A program made the position numbers and the translations under genes. Below the pieces are notes generated by a model. That model was not told the DNA's origin, made no database searches, and saw only the letters and a list, made by a program, of their open reading frames with translations. From an uncultured Eisenbergiella sp. (GTDB lineage Bacteria; Bacillota; Clostridia; Lachnospirales; Lachnospiraceae), in NCBI GenBank assembly GCA_910585455.1, contig CAJUEL010000061.1, forward strand, positions 1 to 23,018: a stretch of DNA of 23,018 bases, written 5' to 3'. Shown in pieces: positions 7,043-14,008 of the stretch (position 1 is the first letter of the stretch; each line of letters opens with the position of its first letter).

Positions 7043-8112
7043 GGGGAACAATGAGAATTGAACTAAGCAGTATAGCGGACAACTTTCCTGCGAGCGCCCC
7101 AAAAGCGGCGCTTGCCAAAGAAAATATGACGAAGGTGACAAAGCTCACCGCAAATTCCGATATCGTTGAAATATCCTATGATTATTCCGGTGTGGATGAA
7201 AAGGGCCTTCCGAAAAATATATTTTGGGGAATTGGCGGAAGGAAAATAGATATACCCAGTGGCAGCGGTGAAAAATTGCGGAGACAGCTGGAAAAGGTAT
7301 ATGAGGATTACTACACTGGTCAATGTGATGAGAAAACTGTTGAGGATACGCTGACGGAGGTTGTGGAATCCTTCCGGGATATGTATATGGAGATTGGGTA
7401 TGAGGAGCAGGACATTATGCCCCGTATTCTGGAGGGCGTCTACGCATATGCGCGAATGGATGTCGTATATGGAGCAGATACAGCCAGCTATTATGAGGGA
7501 CGAAAGCTGGCGGCGCTGTACAACGAACCCGGCAGGACTTCAAAGGATTTTATTTACTATGATTCGGATTATTATTATAAATGTGAAGATATGAAAACTG
7601 CGCTGTTTGAGCACGTAAAGGCGCTGGGGGAAAAATACGGAGCCACAAATCTGAAGATCAGGAGGGGATATGATCGCAGTGATTTGCGCTATTATGCCTC
7701 ATCCTACAATACCATAATCAACCACTACGCAGGATATCAATGGAATATAGGGAATATGCTGGACGAGAACATGGAGCCGCCCAGAAATTTTAAGTTCTTT
7801 CATAAAAATGGGGACCGGGGCACTAACATCTATCCGGATTCTCTGACAGAGGTCCTCGGAGACGGGTCAGATATTTTCGACGGGGTGCTTCATGTATGGC
7901 AGGACGACTGGTCATTTGTCGGGCGCGTGCCGGTCCGCTCTCATGCGATCAAGAATCCGGCTGTCAATATGTATGATGTGGTGAAAAACGGTTCGCCGGG
8001 AGGCATACCGGAGAAATGTGTCAGTTTTTTGAAAAATTTTGATTTCTTTTCCCCGGTACAATATGACAATTATTTCAGGCTTCGGCATTTCCGCTATTTT
8101 GACCGTTGACAT
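7027..8112 (+). repeat. 1,086-bp direct repeat, copy 2 (partner at 2879-3964)
   Basis: Apparently identical to 2879-3964. It starts within the last codons of the secreted-protein gene and ends three bases after the stop of the 352-aa gene. Confidence 0.9.
7051..8109 (+). CDS. Hypothetical protein (352 aa), second of two identical copies
   Basis: The amino-acid sequence is the same as that of the 2903-3961 product, and the nucleotide sequence also appears unchanged. The ribosome site AGGGGG lies just upstream and the gene follows the secreted-protein stop by eight bases. No known domain is recognised. A strong terminator closes this unit at 8152-8201. Two identical genes beside diverged sensors suggest the protein is the common output of the cassette, but this is inference from arrangement. 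Confidence 0.8.
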   Translation: MRIELSSIADNFPASAPKAALAKENMTKVTKLTANSDIVEISYDYSGVDEKGLPKNIFWGIGGRKIDIPSGSGEKLRRQLEKVYEDYYTGQCDEKTVEDTLTEVVESFRDMYMEIGYEEQDIMPRILEGVYAYARMDVVYGADTASYYEGRKLAALYNEPGRTSKDFIYYDSDYYYKCEDMKTALFEHVKALGEKYGATNLKIRRGYDRSDLRYYASSYNTIINHYAGYQWNIGNMLDENMEPPRNFKFFHKNGDRGTNIYPDSLTEVLGDGSDIFDGVLHVWQDDWSFVGRVPVRSHAIKNPAVNMYDVVKNGSPGGIPEKCVSFLKNFDFFSPVQYDNYFRLRHFRYFDR

Positions 8113-8151
8113 GTGGTGCGCCTGACAGAATATGGACTGCATGTGATTGAA

Positions 8152-8201
8152 AACAACCATCGGAAGTCGCTGTAAGCAGTAACTTCCGGTGGTTGTTTTT
8201 T
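8152..8201 (+). terminator. Rho-independent terminator of cassette copy 2
   Basis: AACAACCATCGGAAGT (8152-8167) pairs with ACTTCCGGTGGTTGTT (8182-8197) over 16 bp with one T-G pair, followed by a T-run to 8201. Confidence 0.9.
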
Positions 8202-8224
8202 ACAACATTAAAATCGGTTGCCAT

Positions 8225-8253
8225 TTCATCCGGCGCATGCTAGGATATATAAT
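8225..8253 (+). promoter_or_regulatory. Possible promoter of the AAA-ATPase-like gene
   Basis: A good -10 (TATAAT, 8248-8253) lies 43 bp before the start. The -35 at 17-bp spacing (TTCATC) is poor, so this is tentative. Confidence 0.4.
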
Positions 8254-8295
8254 GAAACAAAGGTAAAGTGGTTCCCAAAAGGAAGGTAGGAATGG

Positions 8296-9609
8296 ATGGG
8301 CGTTTATTTGGACAGCAGAGGAGCGGGCGCAGTCTATAAAAAGGCGGTGCAGTCGCGTTATTTTGTGGATAAAACCAGGATGCTGGCGGAGCTGATGCCC
8401 ATTGTGGAAAGGGACGTCTCCATGGCCGATATGGCGCAGGCGGGCGGAAAGGATATCCGGTATATTTGCATCACGAGGCCCCGCCGCTTCGGGAAAACGG
8501 TCATGGCGAGCATGATCGCGTCTTTTTTTGGAATGGAGGACAGCCGGGAGGTGTTTTGTGAGCTTGCCATAAGCAGGCATGAAGGGTTTGAAAGACATTT
8601 AAACCGGCATCACGTAATCAGCATCACATGCAGCGAAATGCCAGATGAATGTGTCTCCTACGGGCAGTATATCGCCCGGATTAAGGACAGGCTGATCCGC
8701 GACCTTAAGAGGGCGTTCCCGAATGCGGATGTGGAACGGGGGGACGCGCTCTGGGATATTTTGAATGCGCTTTATGAATCCGGGGAGTCGGCGGAATTTA
8801 TTTTTGTGTTGGATGAATGGGATTTTATTTATCATCAGGAGTTCGCTTCCGATGGAGATAAAAGGGCTTTTACAAAATTTCTGAGTATGCTTTTTAAAGA
8901 CCAGCCCTATGTGGAGATGGTCTATATGACAGGCATTCTCCCGATCGCCAAATATGCCAGCGGATCGGAGCTCAACATGTTCTGCGAATATACTATGGTT
9001 ACAGAAGAAAAATACGCTGATCTGTTCGGATTTACCGACAGCGAGGTGGATATGCTCTATGCAAAATATGAGGAGACTGAGACTGGAAAACGGAATGTGA
9101 CGCGGGAAGGGCTGCGCATGTGGTACGACGGATACCATACCAGAGCAGGGGAGCGGGTATATAATCCCCGTTCGGTTGTTCTTGCGCTGACCAACAACAA
9201 TCTGGGAAATTACTGGACCAGTGCAGGCCCTTATGATGAGCTGTTTTATTATATCGGCGCGAATGTGGATGAGGTGAAGCAGGATGTGGGACTTATGCTG
9301 GCCGATGTGCCGGTCCCTGCAAGGGTGAGGGAATATGCTGCTACCTCCATGGAATTAAGAACGCGCGACGAGATATTTTCCGCCATGGTGGTATATGGAT
9401 TTTTAAACTACGAAAATGGCTGCGTTTCGATTCCGAACAGGGAACTGATGGGTAAATTTGCGGACATGGCGCAAAAGGAGCCATCGCTGGGAAATGTGTA
9501 TCGGCTCGAAAAAGAATCGGGGCGAATGCTGCGTGCGACAAAAGCCGGAGATACCGAAACGATGGCGGAAATTTTGCAGCTCATTCACAATACGGAGAGC
9601 CCGCTTTAG
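8296..9609 (+). pseudogene. AAA-ATPase_like family protein, truncated: PD-(D/E)XK nuclease domain missing
   Basis: The 437-aa product matches the N-terminal part of the large clostridial/Bacteroides family (Pfam AAA-ATPase_like plus PDDEXK_9), which usually runs well beyond 500 aa. It begins with the family opening (residues 1-30), has a P-loop-like RPRRFGKT (61-68), a Walker B-like VLDEWD (171-176) and the WYDGYH motif (about 275). It stops at HNTESPL, where family members normally continue into the nuclease. After the TAG the same frame reads KTCVVEVL and so on to a second stop at 9655-9657, which resembles the extreme C-terminus of full-length members. The nuclease domain was therefore probably deleted internally. 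GGAAGG (8281-8286) supports ATG 8296. The biological role of the family is not established; the truncated ATPase may still be made. Confidence 0.75.
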
Positions 9610-9661
9610 AAAACCTGCGTGGTGGAGGTCCTTCGTCCTGCGAAAAGTTTCCATGAATAGG

Positions 9662-9690
9662 TTGCCTAAATGCAGGGAATGTATTATACT
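9662..9690 (+). promoter_or_regulatory. Sigma-A promoter of the DUF1858 gene
   Basis: TTGCCT (9662-9667), a 17-bp spacer and TATACT (9685-9690). Start of transcription would be near 9697, giving a leader of about 110 nt. Confidence 0.6.
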
Positions 9691-9702
9691 GAAAACTGCA
9701 AA

Positions 9703-9734
9703 ATGTATTTCATTGCGACAGGCTGTACATGTAT
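9703..9734 (+). promoter_or_regulatory. Leader element shared with pflB (32 nt)
   Basis: Ungapped alignment with 10308-10339 gives 25 of 32 identical bases. The conserved blocks are ATGTATTTC, CGACAGG and CATGTAT. Both copies lie just downstream of a promoter and upstream of the ribosome site. It could be a regulator-binding site or an RNA motif. Confidence 0.55.
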
Positions 9735-9771
9735 GGCAGGATGATGCGTGTGCGGGAAATGATACATGTAC
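9725..9771 (+). other. Inverted repeat in the DUF1858 leader
   Basis: GTACATGTAT (9725-9734) and ATACATGTAC (9762-9771) are perfect 10-bp inverted copies separated by 27 bp. Each arm is itself near-palindromic (TACATGTA), so they could be two operator sites as easily as one RNA stem. Confidence 0.5.
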
Positions 9772-9807
9772 GAAGAAGCGTACAAGATAAAGAAGGAGGT
9801 TTTCACA

Positions 9808-10002
9808 ATGGCTAAATTTACAAAGGAAATGACGATCGGGGAAGCGCTGCAGCTTGACATGAATGCGGCTCCGGTTCTGATGGAGATCGGCATGCACTGC
9901 CTCGGCTGTCCTTCCGCGCAGGGGGAATCCCTGGAAGAGGCTGCCATGGTGCACGGCATTCCGGTGGAAGATCTGATGGAAAAGCTGAATGCGCTGGCAT
10001 AA
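9808..10002 (+). CDS. DUF1858-domain CxxC protein (hybrid-cluster-protein-associated disulfide type)
   Basis: A 64-aa protein that fits the small DUF1858 family, often annotated as hybrid-cluster-protein-associated redox disulfide domain. It has an N-terminal helix (TIGEALQLDMNAAPVLMEIG), then GMHCLGCPSAQGESLEEAA with C31 and C34 as a CxxC pair, then a C-terminal helix. The start is ATG 9808 after AAGGAGG (9792-9798); a longer frame from 9766 has no ribosome site. It stands alone between its own promoter and a terminator. The leader shares an element with the pflB leader downstream, suggesting joint control with fermentation under anaerobic or redox stress. A redox or metal-handling role is inferred from the CxxC and the family name only. 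Confidence 0.85.
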   Translation: MAKFTKEMTIGEALQLDMNAAPVLMEIGMHCLGCPSAQGESLEEAAMVHGIPVEDLMEKLNALA

Positions 10003-10015
10003 CAGCCGGCATGGG

Positions 10016-10044
10016 CGGCATGGCTTCGGCTGTGCCGTTTTTTT
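10016..10044 (+). terminator. Rho-independent terminator with UUCG tetraloop
   Basis: CGGCATGGC (10016-10024), loop TTCG, GCTGTGCCG (10029-10037) with two G-U pairs, then seven Ts. It closes the DUF1858 transcript. Confidence 0.92.
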
Positions 10045-10252
10045 GGGAAAAACTGTGTTTTTTGCTCCCGAAAACCTGGGAGACAGAGGAGTTTCAAATG
10101 CGGTCTGTCTGTCAGCCGCATTTGCGGGGAATTCAGGCGTCTGCAGAAGGCTTGTTTAGTTGTGCCAAAATGCAACAACGATTTTGCAGCAGTTTTCACA
10201 AAAGGTTTATAATTTCTTAATGGATGTATAGAAAAAAGTACATCGTTGCGAC
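10045..10252 (+). other. Intergenic region before the pflB promoter
   Basis: No gene is supported. A perfect 8-bp inverted repeat, AAATGCGG (10096-10103) and CCGCATTT (10116-10123), is present. Further on, TTGT and ACAA half-sites around 10157-10175 look faintly like a Rex operator but the dyad is imperfect. A second TATAAT-like box lies at 10208-10213 without a good -35. Confidence 0.4.
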
Positions 10253-10281
10253 TTGACCGAAAAAGACAGTTCCCTTATAAT
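10253..10281 (+). promoter_or_regulatory. Sigma-A promoter of the pyruvate formate-lyase operon
   Basis: TTGACC (10253-10258), a 17-bp spacer and TATAAT (10276-10281), close to consensus as expected for a highly expressed fermentation gene. The predicted leader is about 98 nt. Confidence 0.85.
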
Positions 10282-10296
10282 AGAAGCATGAAACAC

Positions 10297-10347
10297 ACAT
10301 GGCAACAATGTATTTCTTTTCGACAGGGATGCCATGTATCCCCGTCG
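10297..10347 (+). promoter_or_regulatory. pflB leader with two mutually exclusive hairpins and the shared element
   Basis: Stem A pairs ACATGGCA (10297-10304) with TGCCATGT (10330-10337). Stem B pairs CGACAGGGAT (10321-10330) with ATCCCCGTCG (10338-10347), one mismatch, and its loop is the 3' arm of stem A. The two stems compete, or form a pseudoknot. The element shared with the DUF1858 leader (10308-10339) lies across both. I recognise no Rfam class; the ZTP (pfl) riboswitch consensus is not seen. Confidence 0.5.
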
Positions 10348-10385
10348 GGTAACCCATCATATTATATTATAGGAGGCTTTTCAAA

Positions 10386-12431
10386 ATGAGACCAGAATGG
10401 ACAGGTTTTGTAGGCAACAAGTGGGACAGGGAAGTCAATGTCCGCGACTTCATCCAGAAGAACTACACCCCTTATGACGGGGACGATGCGTTCCTCGCCG
10501 CGCCTACACAGAACACGAAGGATCTGTGGAACCAGGTACTGGATCTGCAGAAGAAGGAGCGTGAAGCAGGCGGTGTACTGGATATGGACACCAAGGTGGT
10601 TTCCACCATCACCTCTCATGGCCCCGGCTATCTGGATAAGTCCAAGGAGACCATCGTTGGATTCCAGACAGATGCACCCTTCAAGCGTTCCCTGCAGCCT
10701 TACGGCGGTATCCGTATGGCAGAGAAGGCTTGTGCGGACAATGGCTACACGGTAGATCCTGAGATCTCCGAGTTTTTCAGCACCCACAGAAAGACACACA
10801 ATGCAGGCTGCTTTGATGCTTACAATCCGGAAATAAGAGCCTGCCGTTCCGCGCATATCATCACAGGTCTGCCGGATGCTTACGGCCGTGGCCGTATCAT
10901 CGGTGACTACAGACGTGTTGCTCTGTACGGTATCGACAGACTGATCGAGGATAAGGAAGAGCAGAAGGCTTCCACCGGCCGCGTGATGACAGACGATGTG
11001 ATCCGTCTTCGCGAGGAGATTTCCGAGCAGATCAGAGCCCTCAAAGAGATGAAGGTTATGGCCGCTTCCTATGGCTGCGATATTTCCAAGCCCGCCGCTA
11101 ATGTGAAGGAAGCGATTCAGTGGACCTACTTCGGCTACCTTTGCTCCGTAAAAGAGCAGAACGGCGCTGCGATGTCCCTGGGACGTACCTCCACCTTCCT
11201 TGATATCTATGCACAGAGAGACCTTGCAAACGGCACCTTCACAGAAGAACAGATTCAGGAATTCGTGGATCATTTCATCATGAAGCTGCGCTGCATCAAG
11301 TTTGCACGTACACCTGAATACAACCAGATTTTCGCAGGCGATCCCGTATGGGTAACCGAGTCTCTGGGCGGTATGGGTGTAGACGGACGTTCCATGGTTA
11401 CCAGGATGAGCTTCCGTTATCTGCACACCCTGACAAACCTGGGACCTTCTCCCGAACCCAACCTGACAGTTCTGTGGTCCACAAGACTGCCTGAGAACTG
11501 GAAGAGATACTGCGCGAAGATGTCCATCCAGACCTCTTCCATCCAGTATGAGAACGACGATCTGATGAGAGCTGTTCACGGTGACGATTACGGCATCGCG
11601 TGCTGCGTATCCTCCATGGTAATCGGTAAGGAAATGCAGTTCTTCGGCGCACGTGCAAACGTTGCGAAGTGCCTGCTGTATGCGTTAAACGGCGGTGTGG
11701 ATGAAGTGACCAAGAAGCAGGTTGGACCGAAATACCGTCCTGTGACCGGCGATGTGCTGGATTATGATGATGTTATGAGCAAATTCATCGATATGCTGGA
11801 GTGGCAGGCTGACGTTTATGTCAACACCCTCAACATCATCCACTATATGCATGACAAGTACTGCTACGAGAGAGCGGAGATGGCGTTGCATGACAGAGAT
11901 GTGAAGAGATACTTCGCAACCGGTGTTGCCGGTCTGTCCATCGTTGCCGATTCCCTTTCCGCAATCAAGTATGCGAAGGTTGAAGTGATCCGTGATGAAG
12001 ACGGCATTATCGTAGATTTCAAGACCACCGGAGACTTCCCGAAATACGGCAATGACGATGACCGCGTAGACGATATCGCGCAGGAAGTTGTTCATAAGTT
12101 CATGACCGCGATCAGAAGACATCACACCTATAGAAACGGTGTGCCTACCACTTCCATTCTGACCATTACCTCTAACGTTACCTATGGTAAGGCTACCGGT
12201 AATACACCTGATGGACGTAGAAAAGGACAGCCGTTCGCTCCCGGTGCGAATCCGATGCACGGACGTGACACCCACGGCGCGGTAGCTTCCCTGTCTTCCG
12301 TTTCCAAGCTTCCTTTCAAGGATGCACAGGATGGTATTTCCAATACCTTCACCATCATTCCTGGCGCGCTTGGAAAAGAAGATCAGATCTTCTCCGGCGA
12401 TCTGGAGCTGGATCTTGACCTGAACAAATAA
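10386..12431 (+). CDS. pflB: Formate C-acetyltransferase (pyruvate formate-lyase) catalytic subunit lacking the glycyl-radical domain
   Basis: The enzyme converts pyruvate and CoA to acetyl-CoA and formate in anaerobic mixed-acid fermentation. This 681-aa protein matches PflB from its start to near residue 680. It includes the adjacent catalytic cysteines C406-C407 in DDYGIACCVSSM, and late conserved segments such as TTSILTITSNVTYGKATGNTPDGRRKG and GISNTFTIIPGALG. It ends where standard PflB (about 760 aa) would go on to its C-terminal glycyl-radical domain; that domain is a separate gene at 12716-12958, and 681 plus 80 equals the normal length. AGGAGG (10371-10376) precedes ATG 10386. No activating enzyme (pflA) lies in the window. 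The large subunit should be inactive without the separate glycyl subunit; that follows from the family mechanism. Confidence 0.95.
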   Translation: MRPEWTGFVGNKWDREVNVRDFIQKNYTPYDGDDAFLAAPTQNTKDLWNQVLDLQKKEREAGGVLDMDTKVVSTITSHGPGYLDKSKETIVGFQTDAPFKRSLQPYGGIRMAEKACADNGYTVDPEISEFFSTHRKTHNAGCFDAYNPEIRACRSAHIITGLPDAYGRGRIIGDYRRVALYGIDRLIEDKEEQKASTGRVMTDDVIRLREEISEQIRALKEMKVMAASYGCDISKPAANVKEAIQWTYFGYLCSVKEQNGAAMSLGRTSTFLDIYAQRDLANGTFTEEQIQEFVDHFIMKLRCIKFARTPEYNQIFAGDPVWVTESLGGMGVDGRSMVTRMSFRYLHTLTNLGPSPEPNLTVLWSTRLPENWKRYCAKMSIQTSSIQYENDDLMRAVHGDDYGIACCVSSMVIGKEMQFFGARANVAKCLLYALNGGVDEVTKKQVGPKYRPVTGDVLDYDDVMSKFIDMLEWQADVYVNTLNIIHYMHDKYCYERAEMALHDRDVKRYFATGVAGLSIVADSLSAIKYAKVEVIRDEDGIIVDFKTTGDFPKYGNDDDRVDDIAQEVVHKFMTAIRRHHTYRNGVPTTSILTITSNVTYGKATGNTPDGRRKGQPFAPGANPMHGRDTHGAVASLSSVSKLPFKDAQDGISNTFTIIPGALGKEDQIFSGDLELDLDLNK

Positions 12432-12445
12432 GCAGAGGCATCTTT

Positions 12446-12646
12446 ATGGACGAGAAGGATATGATTGACGACCTTGTCAAAATGCTGGATTCCGGCATGG
12501 CGCAGGGGACCGGACACGTCAATGTGGATTATGATGAACAGGGCGATGCGAAGCAGGTCCAGACGATGGGCTGTACGGATTGCTCCAGGACGCCGCTGGC
12601 GTGCAGCGTTCCCACATTGAATGATGGCCTGGATGATTTTAAGTAA
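12446..12646 (+). CDS. Small protein resembling the start of the glycyl-radical subunit, with a Cys-containing tail (66 aa)
   Basis: This 66-aa gene begins 14 bp after pflB and lies before the glycyl-radical subunit gene. Residues 7-31 align without gaps to residues 8-32 of that subunit (DLVKMLDSGMAQGTGHVNV against NLVGLLDGYATKGGHHLNV), with 9 of 25 identical by my count. After that the two differ: instead of the RVSGYAV glycyl loop it has MGCTDCSRTPLACSVPTLN, with C43, C46 and C53 (CxxC-x6-C), and an acidic end. It could be a regulatory, protective or maturation partner docking where the glycyl domain docks, with its cysteines binding metal or acting as a redox sensor. That is inference. The ribosome site is weak (GCAGAGG), so translation may be coupled to pflB. 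I know no named family. Confidence 0.8.
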   Translation: MDEKDMIDDLVKMLDSGMAQGTGHVNVDYDEQGDAKQVQTMGCTDCSRTPLACSVPTLNDGLDDFK

Positions 12647-12657
12647 ACTATTGTATT

Positions 12658-12686
12658 GCTGCGGATTCTGTTTACGGATCCGCAGC
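12658..12686 (+). other. Hairpin between the small-protein and glycyl-subunit genes
   Basis: GCTGCGGAT (12658-12666) pairs perfectly with ATCCGCAGC (12678-12686) around an 11-nt loop. No U-tract follows, so it is more likely a processing or stability element than a terminator. It could set a different level for the downstream radical subunit. Confidence 0.6.
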
Positions 12687-12715
12687 CCCAAAAAGTATAG
12701 GAGGTAAGAAGTATC

Positions 12716-12958
12716 ATGGCAAACAACAATGCACAGGTAGATAATCTGGTAGGCTTACTGGATGGATATGCAACCAAGGGCGGACATCACCTGAACGTGA
12801 ACGTTCTGAACAGAGATATGCTGCTGGACGCGCAGAAGCATCCGGAGAACTATCCTCAGCTGACCATCCGTGTTTCCGGTTATGCTGTTAACTTCATTAA
12901 GCTGACACCTGAACAGCAGGCGGATGTTATTTCCAGAACATTCCATGAGGCGATTTGA
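12716..12958 (+). CDS. Glycyl-radical subunit of pyruvate formate-lyase (stand-alone, GrcA/YfiD-like)
   Basis: The 80-aa protein corresponds to the last ~80 residues of standard PflB and to the E. coli spare-part protein YfiD/GrcA. It shows GGHHLNVNVLNRDMLLDA (22-39), PENYPQLTIRVSGYAVNF with the radical glycine G55 in RVSGYAV (52-58), and the closing TPEQQADVISRTFHEAI. A PFL-activating enzyme would abstract hydrogen from G55, and the radical would pass to C406/C407 of the 10386-12431 product. It has its own strong ribosome site (AGGAGG, 12699-12704) and follows an intercistronic hairpin. In E. coli GrcA replaces an oxygen-cleaved PflB tail. Here no fused tail exists, so this protein must be an obligate subunit rather than a spare. 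A terminator follows at 12995-13028. Confidence 0.93.
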   Translation: MANNNAQVDNLVGLLDGYATKGGHHLNVNVLNRDMLLDAQKHPENYPQLTIRVSGYAVNFIKLTPEQQADVISRTFHEAI

Positions 12959-12994
12959 GCTGCCTGAATGGTAATGGCTGTAAATGAAAAAGAA

Positions 12995-13028
12995 AACCCG
13001 GCGGGAATTCCCGTCGGGTTCTTTTTTT
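12995..13028 (+). terminator. Rho-independent terminator of the pfl operon
   Basis: AACCCGGCGGGAA pairs with TTCCCGTCGGGTT (one G-U pair) between 12995 and 13020, followed by C and seven Ts. It probably also serves mecA from the other side only weakly, since an A-rich run lies at its far flank. Confidence 0.93.
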
Positions 13029-13050
13029 GTGTGAAAACTTAAAAAGCGCT

Positions 13051-13815
13051 TTAAAATTGTGCCAGAGTCTGCAGGGCGCTTTCTTCTGCGATCAGATCAT
13101 AATGCTCTCTGTAGTATGCTTCGCTGCCCGCCGTAGAGGGCTCCAGACGGCCGTACTCCGATACGACGTTGCAAATCCGGTTGAAGGCCTCCGCCGTCAT
13201 ATCCTCTTCGCTGATCACCAGCAGATATTTTCCAGCTTTCCCGTTCTTGTAAAGGGAATTCTTTCCATCGTAAAAATTATTCGCCACATGGGCAAGCCGA
13301 ATCACATGATGCATGGTGGGGAAAGAAAAAATTCTGGCGCTCATGGCAGGAATCTCGGCGGCAGCCTTCTGATCCTTATCCTGCGCCTGTTTTCCGGCAG
13401 CGTTTGCGGCAAGCTCCGCCTTGCGGCTTTCCTGAATCTGGCGGAAGAGGTCGAAGATGGAATCCGTGGCGGTAGAGGAGCTGTCGGAAAAGTCGTCCGG
13501 ATCCATGTCATCCTCGTCGTCATCCACGGCAGGCGCGAATTTGGAAAAGCGGGTATCCAGCTCTTCCGGATCCTCCACCTTGGTGATGATCAGGACAATG
13601 CAGTCGGCGTTTAAGGGGATCGCTTCTATCATGAGAGGAATATCCTCCGCTTCAAAGCCGAACTTCATGGAAGCCTGCTGCATCATATCGCGGAACAGAT
13701 TTTTGGCCTTCTCAGTGCCGTATGCCAGTTCGCTGATCTTTAATTCCCGGTCAGCGAGGTCCGCCTTTGTGAGCGTACAGCGGATCTGGTGGTCGTTTAC
13801 TTTTTCGATTTTCAT
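13051..13815 (-). CDS. mecA: Adaptor protein MecA (ClpC/ClpP adaptor family)
   Basis: A 254-aa protein with the MecA architecture. The N-terminal substrate-binding domain (MKIEKVNDHQIRCTLTKADL, then ELAYGTEKAKNLFRDMM) is followed by an acidic linker near residues 95-115 (DDDEDDMDPDD and a Ser-rich stretch). The C-terminal domain (about 145-254, RIFSFPTMHHVIRLA onward) binds ClpC in Bacillus. MecA proteins deliver selected proteins for ClpCP degradation and activate ClpC. The start at 13815 is preferred over an upstream GTG at 13824 because AAGGA lies ten bases before the ATG. It is transcribed alone from a good promoter at 13941-13969 and converges on the pfl operon. Confidence 0.9.
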   Translation of the reverse strand: MKIEKVNDHQIRCTLTKADLADRELKISELAYGTEKAKNLFRDMMQQASMKFGFEAEDIPLMIEAIPLNADCIVLIITKVEDPEELDTRFSKFAPAVDDDEDDMDPDDFSDSSSTATDSIFDLFRQIQESRKAELAANAAGKQAQDKDQKAAAEIPAMSARIFSFPTMHHVIRLAHVANNFYDGKNSLYKNGKAGKYLLVISEEDMTAEAFNRICNVVSEYGRLEPSTAGSEAYYREHYDLIAEESALQTLAQF

Positions 13816-13940
13816 AATGATCACATCCTTACTATATTAAAATACTTCCGGACCCCCAAAGTGGTGATGGAAGAATGGTAAAAAATATCGCAACTACCCA
13901 AACAATCATACCATTAGAAATATAATTGCCTGTGAAAGTA

Positions 13941-13969
13941 ATGATATACGTAAAATGGGACAAAGTCAA
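13941..13969 (-). promoter_or_regulatory. Sigma-A promoter of mecA
   Basis: On the minus strand TTGACT (13969-13964), a 17-bp spacer and TATCAT (13946-13941). It gives a leader of about 120 nt before the mecA start. Confidence 0.75.
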
Positions 13970-14008
13970 GTATACTGTGAAACTGTTTAAAATTTTTTAA
14001 GAAATAGC

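Noticed and set aside
2879..8112. Insertion sequence as cause of the duplicated segments
   Set aside because: No transposase, terminal inverted repeats or target duplication at the repeat edges.
10157..10175. Rex-like operator upstream of pflB
   Set aside because: TTGT and ACAA ends are present but the dyad is the wrong length and poorly matched; not enough to call.
10297..10347. ZTP (pfl motif) riboswitch
   Set aside because: The conserved core of that class is not visible and pflB is not a folate or purine gene.
10362..11579. A 405-codon open frame antisense to pflB
   Set aside because: Shadow of the high-confidence pflB codons; no ribosome site and no recognisable protein.
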